A stretch of DNA of 64,000 bases from Planctomycetota bacterium (GTDB lineage Bacteria > Planctomycetota > Phycisphaerae > WQYP01). The stretch spans positions 1-64,000 of the forward strand of contig JAKAVA010000089.1 of assembly GCA_021827645.1 (NCBI GenBank), read 5' to 3'. Numbering within the stretch: the first letter of the stretch is position 1; the number at the start of each line of letters is the position of its first letter. The notes under the pieces are model-generated. The model searched no databases and was not told where the DNA came from. It saw only the letters and a list, made by a program, of their open reading frames with translations. Shown one piece after another: positions 32,685 through 42,507 of the stretch. The translations under genes and the position numbers were made by a program.

Positions 32685-35600
32685 GTTGAACTTCCTCGAC
32701 AACGTTGTTTTCGGCCGCTTCCCTGGCCATTTGCTGCAGCGCCCGGCGATAATCAATCGGCATCACCTTTCGGAAGGATGCGAGTTGGGCCGACCAATCC
32801 TTCAATATCCGTTCCGCAACCGTACTGCCGGTGTGGCGACAGTGTTCTTCAATCAGCGTTTTGAGTTCGGCGACATCGGATGGCTCCGCCACCGGCTCAA
32901 GTTCCACCATGGCCAGATTGCACCGTGCAAGGAATTGATCCTCCGGATCGTACACATACGCTATGCCGCCGGACATACCCGCTGCGAAATTTCGCCCGGT
33001 CGGCCCGAGGATTACCGCTCGACCACCGGTCATATATTCGCAACCATGATCGCCGACGCCTTCCACCACCGCGGATGCACCGGAGTTGCGGACACAGAAT
33101 CGCTCACCGGCAACACCGCGGAAGTAGGCATAGCCGCTGGTGGCGCCGTAAAGTGCGACGTTACCGATGAGGATATTTTCCTCCGGTTTGAAGGTGCTGC
33201 GGGAATCGGGGTAGACGACGATCGTGCCGCCGGAGAGGCCCTTGCCGACATAGTCGTTAGCGTCCCCTTCCAATTCCAGTTTCACACCGCGTGCCAGCCA
33301 TGCGCCAAGGCTCTGCCCGGCTGAACCGGAGAGCTTGATCTCGATGGTCGCATCCGGCAGTCCTTCGCCCCCATAGCGCTTGGATATTTCGTGGCTCAGA
33401 GTGGTGCCGACGGTGCGATGGGTGTTTTTGATCGGATACGCCAGTTTCACGTGGGTGCCATGTTCAATCGCTTCACGGGCATCCTGCACAATCTGGTAAT
33501 CCAACGATTGCTCCAGACCATGATCCTGTTTGCGCACACATCGCACCTCAACACCGTCATGGAGTTTGACGGCAGGGGAGAGAATGGGTGTTAAATCCAA
33601 TCCCTGGGCCTTCCAGTGTTTGATTGCGTCGCCCACTTCCAGGCGATCCACGCGGCCGATCATTTCATCCATGGTCCTGAAGCCCATGAATGCCATGATT
33701 TCCCGTACTTCTTCGGCGAGCAGGAACATGAAATTAACAACATATTCCGGTTTGCCCGCAAATTTTGCCCGCAGAACCGGGTCCTGCGTAGCGATGCCGA
33801 CGGGGCAGGTGTTCAGGTGGCAGACACGCATCATGATGCAGCCGAGCGTAACCAGCGGCACGGTCGCAAAGCCGAATTCTTCAGCTCCCAGCAGGGCCCC
33901 GATGACCACATCCCGACCGGTCTTCAACTGACCGTCTACCTGCACCACGATCCGGCTTCGCAGATCGTTGAGGACCAGAGTCTGATGCGTTTCCGCCAAG
34001 CCGAGTTCCCACGGCGCACCGGCGTGTTTGATACTCGTCAGCGGTGATGCCCCGGTGCCGCCGTCATGGCCTGCAATCACCACGTGATCCGCGTGGGCTT
34101 TTGATACGCCCGTCGCCACCGTGCCCACACCGACCTCCGAAACCAGCTTGACGCTGATTCGTGCGGCGGGATTGGCGTTCTTCAGATCGTAAATCAGCTG
34201 CGCCAGATCTTCGATGGAATAAATATCATGATGTGGTGGGGGACTGATCAACTGCACGCCGGGCGTCGAATGCCGCAGCTTGCCGATGTAGCGATCCACC
34301 TTGTGCCCGGGCAACTGTCCACCCTCGCCGGGTTTGGCTCCCTGGGCCATCTTGATCTGTAATTCATCGGCGTTGGTCAAATAGTGGCTTGTGACGCCGA
34401 AACGTGCGCTGGCCACCTGTTTGATGGCCGATCGCCGCAGGTCGCCATTTGCATCGGGTTTGAAGCGCCGCGGATCTTCGCCACCTTCGCCGGTGTTGGA
34501 TTTTCCGCCGATGCGATTCATCGCAATCGCCAGTGTCTCATGGGCCTCGGTGGAAATCGATCCGAGGCTCATGGCCCCGGTGGCGAATCGCTTGACGATT
34601 TCACTCGCCGGCTCCACTTCCGCCAGCATCACCGGCGCATCCGCCGGCTTGAGCTTAAATAAGCCGCGCAGCGTGCAGAGGCGACCGGATTGTTCGTTGA
34701 TCAGCTTGGCGTAGCGGGCGTAGGCCTCCCGGCTGTTGGTACGGGCGGCGTCCTGCAGCGCGGCGATGGTATCGGGATTCAGCAGATGCTGTTCACCGTT
34801 TTTGCGCCACGCATACTGACCGCCTTCCGGCAGTACGCTGAGTTGCACCGCGTTGATCTGGGATGGATAACCGATCTCGTGACGCCGAAACGCCTCGGCG
34901 GCCAAAACGTCAAAATTGACCCCGTCGATCTTGGAGACCGTACCGGCGAAGCACTTATCGATCACCTGCTTATTAAGGCCGATGGATTCAAATATCTGGG
35001 CTCCCTTGTAGCTCTGCAGGGTGGAGATGCCCATTTTGCTCATCACCTTCAGAATGCCTTTGCCGCAGGCCTTGATGTAATTTTTAATGATTTTGTCATC
35101 ATCCAGCGACGGATCGATATTTCCCTCACGTCGCAGATTCCACAATATTTCAAACGCCATATACGGGTTAATGGCGTCGGCCCCGTAGCCGATAAGCATG
35201 CAGTGGTGATGCACTTCCCGCGCTTCGCCGGTTTCCAGCACAATGCCCAGACGCGTTCGCGTCTCGCTGCGGACGAGATGGTGATGGACGGCTCCGCAGG
35301 CAAGCAGCGCCGGAATGGCGACGCGGCCCTCGCCCAGTTGCCGATCACTGAGCACAATGAGGCTGCATCCGTCGGCAATCGCCTGATCCGCTTCAGCGCA
35401 GAGTCGATCGATCGCCTCCGGCATCCCCTTTTCACCCGCGCGACGGTCGAAGGTCATATCGATCACCCGCGACTTCCACCCACGGTGATTCAATTCTTTC
35501 ATCTGTGCGAGCTGGCAGTTCGTCAATATCGGCTGCGAAAGCAGCAGTCGGTGTGCATTTTCCGCAGTCGGTTCCAGCAGATTACGCTCCGGACCGACGT

Positions 35601-37263
35601 AACATTCCAAGCTCATCACAATGGATTCTTTATCTGAATCCAGCGGCGGATTGGTCACCTGCGCAAAGGTCTGTTTGAAATAGTCATACACCAGTCGCGG
35701 CTGGTCGCTCAGACACGCCAGGGCCGCATCGTTACCCATGGAGCCGAGCGCCTCAAGTCCTGCGGCTCCCATCGGCAGAATCAGCTTGTACACGTCTTCG
35801 GTGGTGTATCCCAGGCACTGCGCCCGCGTGAGAAGATTCTCAGGGTCAAATTCGGCAACGCCTTTCGGTTTAGCCAAGTCCTCAAGCGTCAGCTTCTGTT
35901 CCTGCAACCACTGACCGTAGGGGTGCTCGGCCGCCAACGCGGCTTTGAGTTCAGAATCATCGATGATCCGACCCTGCTCAAAGTCAACCAGAAACATCCG
36001 CCCCGGCTGCAACCGACCTTTTTTCACCACATTCGCCGGATCAATCTCCAATACGCCCACTTCGCTGGCCATGATGACCAGATCATCCTTGGTGACGTAA
36101 TAACGGCTGGGCCTCAGGCCGTTGCGATCCAACACGGCACCGATGTAGTGGCCGTCAGTGAATGCGACGGAGGCCGGGCCGTCCCACGGCTCCATCATGC
36201 AGGAGTGAAATTCATAAAATGCCCGCCGGCGCGGGTCCATCGACTCATGATTCTGCCACGCCTCGGGGATCATCATCATCACGGCGTGTGGCAGACTTCG
36301 ACCGGTCTGCAGCAGCATTTCAAGACAGTTATCAAAATCACCAGAATCCGAATTGCCCGGTTCGATCACCGGCTTGATCCGGTCAATGTCCCTGCCGAAA
36401 ATCCGGCTCTGGAACATCCCCTCGCGGGCGTGCATCCAGTTTACGTTACCGCGGCGGGTATTGATTTCACCGTTGTGTGCCATGAATCGCAGCGGCTGCG
36501 CCCGATCCCACGACGGAAACGTGTTGGTGCTGAAACGCGAATGCACCAGCGCTATGTGGCTGATGTAGTCCGCGTCACCCAGATCGGCGGCAAAATACTC
36601 CCGCACCTGCGGCGAAGTGAGCTGGCCTTTGTAAATAATCGTTTTGGTCGACAGACTGCATACATAGAAATATTCCGCCTGAGGCAGGTCGGAACTGCGG
36701 ATCTGATTACCGGCCGACTTGCGGGCCACGTACAACTTTCGTTCCAGCTCATCCTGCGATACTTTTGTATCAGTTTCGGCTGCCGTGACAAAGATCATCC
36801 GCATTTTGGGTTCGGTGCGTCGGGCGCTGGGGCCGATCCCATGGTTATCGACCGGCACATCGCGCCAGCCGAGCAACTTAAGTTTGCAGGCCTTGATGCA
36901 CTGCTCGAGTTGCTTCTCACACCACTTCCGTTGCTCATTATCAGACGGCAGGAAAACGATCCCGGCACCATATTTGCCCGGATCGGGTAATTTGATTCCT
37001 GCATCACGGGATGCAATTTTGGCCAGAAATTTGTGCGGCATGGCCGTCAAAATGCCGGCGCCATCCCCGGTATTTTCCTCACATCCGCACGCCCCGCGAT
37101 GCTCCATATGCTCCAGCATCGTGAGTGCGTTGATCACAATGTCGTGGCTCGCCTTGCCCTTGATATGAGCAATAAAACCAACACCGCAACTGTCGTGTTC
37201 AAATTCTGGATCGTAAAGACCCATTTTGCCGGGCCTTAGGCCAAGCTTTTCGGTAGAAGTCAA
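32677..37263 (-). CDS. gltB: Glutamate synthase large subunit
   Basis: Transfers the glutamine amide to 2-oxoglutarate. A TTG start at 37263 is preferred: GGAGG (37271-37275) lies 7 nt upstream, giving a 25-residue propeptide before the nucleophile Cys in EHDSCGVGF. The ATG at 37224 has no Shine-Dalgarno site. Domains in order are class II amidotransferase (to about residue 400), central, FMN-binding synthase ([15 protein letters not shown]-type [32 protein letters not shown]), the 3Fe-4S cluster [18 protein letters not shown], and the C-terminal beta-helix GXGXG domain. 1528 aa is normal. Confidence 0.97.
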   Translation of the reverse strand: MTSTEKLGLRPGKMGLYDPEFEHDSCGVGFIAHIKGKASHDIVINALTMLEHMEHRGACGCEENTGDGAGILTAMPHKFLAKIASRDAGIKLPDPGKYGAGIVFLPSDNEQRKWCEKQLEQCIKACKLKLLGWRDVPVDNHGIGPSARRTEPKMRMIFVTAAETDTKVSQDELERKLYVARKSAGNQIRSSDLPQAEYFYVCSLSTKTIIYKGQLTSPQVREYFAADLGDADYISHIALVHSRFSTNTFPSWDRAQPLRFMAHNGEINTRRGNVNWMHAREGMFQSRIFGRDIDRIKPVIEPGNSDSGDFDNCLEMLLQTGRSLPHAVMMMIPEAWQNHESMDPRRRAFYEFHSCMMEPWDGPASVAFTDGHYIGAVLDRNGLRPSRYYVTKDDLVIMASEVGVLEIDPANVVKKGRLQPGRMFLVDFEQGRIIDDSELKAALAAEHPYGQWLQEQKLTLEDLAKPKGVAEFDPENLLTRAQCLGYTTEDVYKLILPMGAAGLEALGSMGNDAALACLSDQPRLVYDYFKQTFAQVTNPPLDSDKESIVMSLECYVGPERNLLEPTAENAHRLLLSQPILTNCQLAQMKELNHRGWKSRVIDMTFDRRAGEKGMPEAIDRLCAEADQAIADGCSLIVLSDRQLGEGRVAIPALLACGAVHHHLVRSETRTRLGIVLETGEAREVHHHCMLIGYGADAINPYMAFEILWNLRREGNIDPSLDDDKIIKNYIKACGKGILKVMSKMGISTLQSYKGAQIFESIGLNKQVIDKCFAGTVSKIDGVNFDVLAAEAFRRHEIGYPSQINAVQLSVLPEGGQYAWRKNGEQHLLNPDTIAALQDAARTNSREAYARYAKLINEQSGRLCTLRGLFKLKPADAPVMLAEVEPASEIVKRFATGAMSLGSISTEAHETLAIAMNRIGGKSNTGEGGEDPRRFKPDANGDLRRSAIKQVASARFGVTSHYLTNADELQIKMAQGAKPGEGGQLPGHKVDRYIGKLRHSTPGVQLISPPPHHDIYSIEDLAQLIYDLKNANPAARISVKLVSEVGVGTVATGVSKAHADHVVIAGHDGGTGASPLTSIKHAGAPWELGLAETHQTLVLNDLRSRIVVQVDGQLKTGRDVVIGALLGAEEFGFATVPLVTLGCIMMRVCHLNTCPVGIATQDPVLRAKFAGKPEYVVNFMFLLAEEVREIMAFMGFRTMDEMIGRVDRLEVGDAIKHWKAQGLDLTPILSPAVKLHDGVEVRCVRKQDHGLEQSLDYQIVQDAREAIEHGTHVKLAYPIKNTHRTVGTTLSHEISKRYGGEGLPDATIEIKLSGSAGQSLGAWLARGVKLELEGDANDYVGKGLSGGTIVVYPDSRSTFKPEENILIGNVALYGATSGYAYFRGVAGERFCVRNSGASAVVEGVGDHGCEYMTGGRAVILGPTGRNFAAGMSGGIAYVYDPEDQFLARCNLAMVELEPVAEPSDVAELKTLIEEHCRHTGSTVAERILKDWSAQLASFRKVMPIDYRRALQQMAREAAENNVVEEVQHG

Positions 37264-37350
37264 CGTATAACCTCCGTGTGTGAGGCGTGCCCTCGGCTTG
37301 TAAACCACCGCTCCGCCCACGCGACTCCAACAAAGAATCGCGAACCATAT

Positions 37351-37379
37351 ATAGTACTAACTTACCTGCGTCGTATCAA
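37351..37379 (-). promoter_or_regulatory. Sigma70-type promoter of gltBD
   Basis: On the minus strand TTGATA (37374-37379), exactly 17 nt, TACTAT (37351-37356), then ATATGG. The transcript would start near 37344, about 80 nt before the TTG start of gltB. The gap 37264-37597 holds nothing else that could be recognised. Confidence 0.65.
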
Positions 37380-37597
37380 CTTGCGCGAGAGCGGACTCCC
37401 ACCCTTTTTTGCGGGGAGTGATCAGGGGTGGATCGCGATAAAAGCGGTCTTCCCCAATCCCACATAATTGCCCTGATCGCATCCGGTGGTTGTTCGTCGT
37501 TCCGATCAGCGAAGGGTAGCCGGCACATTCAATTATTCTGAGTTTGCCGCCCCGTCGCAACGGAAAATATTTCTTCATGCGAGCGGTGTTTCACGGA

Positions 37598-40111
37598 TCA
37601 AATAATATCGACCGCAGGCGCGTCTGACTTTGTCCACGCCGGACGACCACTTTGGATCAGCCGACCGTTTGCTTCGTCCCAATGAAGGTGTGTGATGTCA
37701 TATATGCCATCCTCATACTGGTAAGTTTCGCCGTCGTCCTGATAGATATCCATATCCGCATCGGCTCCCCGATATACCCGGATGGACGCAATCTTCTGGG
37801 GTTGTTGTGTATCGAGTATAGCGCTTCCAAACGGAACAATCGATCCAGCACGGACAAACAGTGGAATGACGTCGATGGGCGCGGCCGCATCGATGATTTG
37901 CCCACCATGCAGCCGTTCATTGGTCCAAAAGTTATACCAGTCGCAGCCTGACGGCAGATAAACGGGGCGGCTCGTGGCCCCCTGTTGCGTCACCGGTGCG
38001 ACCATAAATGCAGGCCCGAACATATGTTGATCAGAAATATTACTCACGTTCGGGTCCGCAGGAAAGTCCATCCATAAGGCTCGCATGTATGGAGCTCCGG
38101 TGCGATACGTTTTGTAGGCAAGGGAATACGTGTACGGCAGTAATTGGTATCGAAAGCGAAGATATTTTTCAAGGATCGGCGTTGCCTCCTTGCCAAAGGC
38201 CCAAACCTCGTTGTGTTTTCTTTCACCATGTACTCGCGTCACGGGTTGAAATACACCCCACTGAAACCACCGAACAAATAGTTCGGGGTAATCCGAATAG
38301 GCACCAACCGTACGTTCCGCCCCGTCCGGGCTGACCAGTGGCTTATGAGGGGGACGATAATAGGCATGATTCGGTGGTCGCATAAAACCCCCGATGTCCG
38401 TACTCCAATAAGGCATGCCGCTGGCCGTAAAGTTCAAGCCAGCGGTGATCGATCGTCGAAGCATATCCCATGTGTCGAAGATATCGCTCGACCAGAATAA
38501 TGTTCCATGCCGCTGGGCACCGAGATAGGCGGCTCGCGCCAAAATTAATACCCGTCGACTCTTGCCATAATCACGCCGAAAGCCGTCATAAATTGCTCCC
38601 GTCTCAAACAATGGGTACACATTAAAGTACCGGTTACCCGCACCCACATATAAAAATTGATGCTCGGGGCTGGTATCCGGCTCGGTTTCATCCAGCCAGA
38701 TGTAACTGAAACCGTCTTTCTTTACATAGTTATTACGAATAGTGTCCCAAAACCATCTGCCCGCGTGCGGATTGGTCGCATCAAGGTTCGGCCCGGTCTG
38801 ATCTCGGGCCCACCCAAAATAGGGGCTGCCGTCCGCTTTTTGGATAAACCAGCCGTTCGCCTTGAGCAGCTTGTAATATCTTGAAAACGTCGCAAAATGG
38901 GGCCAGACACTTATCATCGTCTTAATACCCATGCGACCAAGCTCGCGATTCATAGCCGCCGGGTGAGGCCAACGCGTTGGGTCCAGATCGATATTTCCCA
39001 TGACGGTGAAATTCAGGAAGTCCACCACCAACACATCAAGTGGAAGATTTCTTTCCCGGTATCCCTTGGCCACATCGATCAATTCTTTCTGCGTTGGATA
39101 GATGCACTTACTTTGTATGTAGCCGTAGGCACCCTTTGGCAGCATATGCGTTACACCCGTCAGGTGTCGGTATCCCGTGTATATCTCATCGACCTTATCA
39201 CTGCGGATTACAAAAAACGAAATCGCGTCTCCAACCTCAGACCGCCATTCATTGTTTTCGTTAATTGCCATCTTGATCGTGGTCTTCGACGCATTATCCC
39301 AGATGAATCCATAGCCTCGACTCGAGACCATGAACGGAACCCCGACCCGCTCCCCACCCATTGCCCCGTAGCTGTGCCAGCATTTGATCAGTTGATCGCG
39401 TAAATCCAGATTGCCCAACTGATGCTGCCCCAAACCGTAATAGTGTTCGTCCGATGGCGAGTCAAAGGTGGCGGATATCCGGTAGCCGGGATCAAGCTTC
39501 CTATGAGCTTCCGTGATGTTCTCACCGGAATAGGGGCTATTTTTATACATCGACCACTTCCACAACGTCAGAAGCGTTTTGCCTTCCGGAGTCTCGATGG
39601 TGACGACATCAAATCGGAGATTATTATTGATTACAGGCTTTCGCGGCGGCCGAAGCTTATCTCTCACCTGCTGATAGACGGGATCACGGGGCATGAGAGT
39701 CGGTGGCGGTGGGGATCCCGGCGAAACACGCACCACCAGACCGGCCGATCGCATAACATCAAATCCGTCTGAACCTCTGCTGTGGCTCCAGCCGCTGCCG
39801 GAGGGTTTGGCGATGAACCCGTACCCCGGTTTGGCCAGAGCACCATCTTTATTCAAGCTCAACGTGATTCGCACGATGTTGGCGGCGTATGGCTCCACCA
39901 AGATGGTGGCGTTGCCGCGGGTCAGGACAAAGCGTCCGTTCTGATGCTGAAAACCCGCTTCAACGCCCCTTGGCACAACCCGGGTACCCGCAGCAAAACC
40001 GAGGGGTGCAACGGCGTAAACGGATGCCGCGGCAATCCCCCATATCGCCTCGCGACGTGTAACTGAGAAATCTGGGACGCTGAGGGAAGTTTTCGATGGT
40101 ATCAGTTTCAC
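37598..40111 (-). CDS. Glycoside hydrolase family 31 protein, Tat-exported
   Basis: Likely alpha-glucosidase or alpha-xylosidase acting on glycans outside the cytoplasm. A GTG start at 40111 is chosen because GGAGG is 10 nt upstream; an ATG at 40195 is possible. A twin-arginine signal VTRREAIWGIAAASVYAVAP lies at about residues 17-36. The catalytic barrel has GIKTMISVWPHF, the nucleophile Asp in FSYIWLDETEPD (about residue 480) and the acid/base Asp in HGTLFWSSDIFDTW; AHRKLDPGYRIS and YYGLGQHQ are N-domain motifs. C-terminal beta domains end with YQDDGETYQYEDG. 837 aa. It lies 128 nt after the esterase on the same strand. Confidence 0.92.
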   Translation of the reverse strand: MKLIPSKTSLSVPDFSVTRREAIWGIAAASVYAVAPLGFAAGTRVVPRGVEAGFQHQNGRFVLTRGNATILVEPYAANIVRITLSLNKDGALAKPGYGFIAKPSGSGWSHSRGSDGFDVMRSAGLVVRVSPGSPPPPTLMPRDPVYQQVRDKLRPPRKPVINNNLRFDVVTIETPEGKTLLTLWKWSMYKNSPYSGENITEAHRKLDPGYRISATFDSPSDEHYYGLGQHQLGNLDLRDQLIKCWHSYGAMGGERVGVPFMVSSRGYGFIWDNASKTTIKMAINENNEWRSEVGDAISFFVIRSDKVDEIYTGYRHLTGVTHMLPKGAYGYIQSKCIYPTQKELIDVAKGYRERNLPLDVLVVDFLNFTVMGNIDLDPTRWPHPAAMNRELGRMGIKTMISVWPHFATFSRYYKLLKANGWFIQKADGSPYFGWARDQTGPNLDATNPHAGRWFWDTIRNNYVKKDGFSYIWLDETEPDTSPEHQFLYVGAGNRYFNVYPLFETGAIYDGFRRDYGKSRRVLILARAAYLGAQRHGTLFWSSDIFDTWDMLRRSITAGLNFTASGMPYWSTDIGGFMRPPNHAYYRPPHKPLVSPDGAERTVGAYSDYPELFVRWFQWGVFQPVTRVHGERKHNEVWAFGKEATPILEKYLRFRYQLLPYTYSLAYKTYRTGAPYMRALWMDFPADPNVSNISDQHMFGPAFMVAPVTQQGATSRPVYLPSGCDWYNFWTNERLHGGQIIDAAAPIDVIPLFVRAGSIVPFGSAILDTQQPQKIASIRVYRGADADMDIYQDDGETYQYEDGIYDITHLHWDEANGRLIQSGRPAWTKSDAPAVDII

Positions 40112-40239
40112 TTCTGCAATACCTCCATGAACAGACTCCCAAGATTCATCATCTACGGCATCAATCTGCGTGCAACACCCGCACTCCAACTGCACCCAAC
40201 AGTACCGCGCCGCGATGCCACCTCTATCGCTAACCGGCG

Positions 40240-42132
40240 TTACTGGGTCGCATGCGAGCCGCCGTGGGCTTTGCAGAAGGCCTGAGCCTCTTTGAGCCTC
40301 CGAGCGATGTCTGCATTCTCAAGAGCTATCATAAACATATGGCGTTCGTAGCCGTTCAATACCGTGGGCGATTGGCTCCGACGGCCGGTATAAGCTTGGT
40401 AGAGTTGGTTCATCGTCCAGTGGTCACTACGCTGGATCGCCAGCGGCAGATTCGCTACCCCTGTTGTTACAACATTACCCATCGGATTTCTCGACCAGGC
40501 GTAGCGATACGCAACAGGATCAGGAACAAATGGGCTTGAGAGCACAATCACATTCAACTGATCGCCTCGGCGATTTGGATTTTTTCCATATACGGCTTTG
40601 GCCGGATAGAACCTGCGGTTGTGGCCGGCGATCGCAAAACCATGAAACGTTCCGGCATGATTGTGATAGGGGGTGACGTCCTGAGTCAGCGTCAGAATAA
40701 TTTTGTTGCCGGCGATCTTCATGCTTTTGATGATCGGGGGGAGCCATGGGATCTGCCGACTGTAGCCGTACTGCGTCGCCAGAGCCCAGCGTGCGATACG
40801 CAACCCCGCCGGTATTTTAATCTGCGGATGGTACCAATTCATACGGAAATCGAAGGTGCTGCAGAAGCCTATATTTTTGTCTCCCGCTTTGCGCATCTTG
40901 AGAAACGTGCGATATTGCGCCCATCGGACGTAGCAGCCGTTATCGGCCAGACCTTCCAAAAAATGTTTATTGGTCTGCGGTGCACCATCCGTACATAGTG
41001 ACAGAATGCCGAATGGCAGATCCGGCGAATTAAATGCTTTGCGCCAGGTTGCAATCATCTTCGGGAATATCTGTTCGTACATTTCTCCACCGGTGGTTCT
41101 GTTGCCCAGCGAATTATTAAAGCCTTGGTGCCAGATGACGCCTTTGACTCTAAGCCCCGCCATCGGGGCCAACATACCGTTGTAGCAGGTGCCGGGGCGG
41201 TTGAAATCCTTGGCCGGCCCGGGTTGCAGAGTGGTAGGTGGATGTCCCGGCTTCGCCTTACCGATTTTGACGCGGTAATCATAAAACTTGATACGCCGCT
41301 CAAGATCAGCTTGCGGATTGTAGTCCGCGATTTTCGTCTTCCATTTCTGCAACATCGTCTCAACGGCCGCCGTATGAATACTTTTGAGTACGGCCATGGG
41401 TGTCCAAGTTTGAAGTGTCGATCCCCCGCGTGAAACGTTGATGACTCCGATGGGAACGTGCGTGGTCATGTATATCTGCCGTGCAAATATGAAAGCAATG
41501 GCCGAAAAGGATGCGACCGATCTCGGCGTGCACACACGCCAGAATCCCCGGCGATAGTGGCGGCCCCACCAGCCACTCCACTGCTCAAGTTCCGGAAAAT
41601 TTTTGAGCGGTTTGGTCGTATTGTTTTCAGGGATGGTCAAGAGACGGATATTCTTGAAATTGGCAGCCTCGACCGCCAAATCCCCGTTGTGCACCCCTTG
41701 GACTGGAAAATCCATGTTACTTTGTCCCCCCGCAACCCATACATCTCCAATAAGTATATTGTCCAGCGTGATGGTTTTGCCATCACCTTGGATGACCATG
41801 GTTCTTGGTTTGTCGCTCGCGGTCATGGTCGGAAATGTGACCCTCCATGATCGGTCGGCCCCAGCCGTGACCGATCGTTTGAGCCCGGCAAAGGTTATCG
41901 TTATCTTCTGCCTAGGCGGCGCCCATCCCCATATGGCAATCGGTTTACCGCGTTGCAGCACCATGTTGGACTGAAACAGGTTGTTCACGCAAAGCCCATT
42001 GCTCATGGCAGGCACATAAATGACATCCTTACCACGAGGCAAATTCTCTGCTCTTACTCCGGCCCATGCTCCAGTCAGTATGACCACGAACAAGCCAGCC
42101 CATACGTACAAACCTGTCGTTTTACGCATCAT
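40240..42132 (-). CDS. Secreted sialate O-acetylesterase-like carbohydrate esterase
   Basis: 630 aa, starting at ATG 42132 with AAAGGA 4 nt upstream. A signal peptide is at about residues 1-28 (GLYVWAGLFVVILTGAWAG). The family signature begins NNLFQSNMVLQRGKPIAIWGW, then a beta-sandwich, then the SGNH-type catalytic Ser in WVAGGQSNMDFP (about residue 117), the oxyanion/Asn region VKGVIWHQGFNNS and a later Asp-x-x-His segment around MNWYHPQIKIPAG. Members remove acetyl groups from sialic acids or from plant and microbial polysaccharides. In this locus it probably deacetylates the glycan that the GH31/GH63 enzymes cut. Confidence 0.88.
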   Translation of the reverse strand: MMRKTTGLYVWAGLFVVILTGAWAGVRAENLPRGKDVIYVPAMSNGLCVNNLFQSNMVLQRGKPIAIWGWAPPRQKITITFAGLKRSVTAGADRSWRVTFPTMTASDKPRTMVIQGDGKTITLDNILIGDVWVAGGQSNMDFPVQGVHNGDLAVEAANFKNIRLLTIPENNTTKPLKNFPELEQWSGWWGRHYRRGFWRVCTPRSVASFSAIAFIFARQIYMTTHVPIGVINVSRGGSTLQTWTPMAVLKSIHTAAVETMLQKWKTKIADYNPQADLERRIKFYDYRVKIGKAKPGHPPTTLQPGPAKDFNRPGTCYNGMLAPMAGLRVKGVIWHQGFNNSLGNRTTGGEMYEQIFPKMIATWRKAFNSPDLPFGILSLCTDGAPQTNKHFLEGLADNGCYVRWAQYRTFLKMRKAGDKNIGFCSTFDFRMNWYHPQIKIPAGLRIARWALATQYGYSRQIPWLPPIIKSMKIAGNKIILTLTQDVTPYHNHAGTFHGFAIAGHNRRFYPAKAVYGKNPNRRGDQLNVIVLSSPFVPDPVAYRYAWSRNPMGNVVTTGVANLPLAIQRSDHWTMNQLYQAYTGRRSQSPTVLNGYERHMFMIALENADIARRLKEAQAFCKAHGGSHATQ

Positions 42133-42507
42133 CAAATCCTTTCTACTGCTGCCTTCAAACGCTATGCTTTCCGCCAAATACACTTGAAATGCGGCTGCGA
42201 GCCAGCCACGTTATCCTGATGAAATCAATTTAAACCATCGGCATTATGAACACGTACAAGCAAAAACAGTCTGCATTATCTCGACAACACCACAGCGTTC
42301 AACCATCTGAGATTTCAAAAAGGAGGGCACGCGAAACATGATGCCAACGTCCATGATCCCTTACCAGTAACCCTAATGATCCATAACGACAACAACCACG
42401 ATTCATCTCAAACCCAAACTCGAAAAATGCACCACAAGAAACCTGCCTGAGATCCGCGGGGCGTTGGATGCGTCGTCCCGTGCTGCGAAGGCAGAATGTG
42501 GTCCCGG
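42133..42507. other. Gene-free gap between the esterase and transglutaminase-like genes
   Basis: 375 nt, A-rich. It should hold the promoter of the leftward esterase gene. No terminator or convincing operator was seen. A strong AAAAAGGAGGG at 42317-42327 precedes a plus-strand ATG (42338), but the frame closes after 10 codons. Confidence 0.4.

Noticed and set aside
42338-42370. Short plus-strand frame MMPTSMIPYQ after a strong AAAAAGGAGGG
   Set aside because: Only ten codons with no other support; probably chance.
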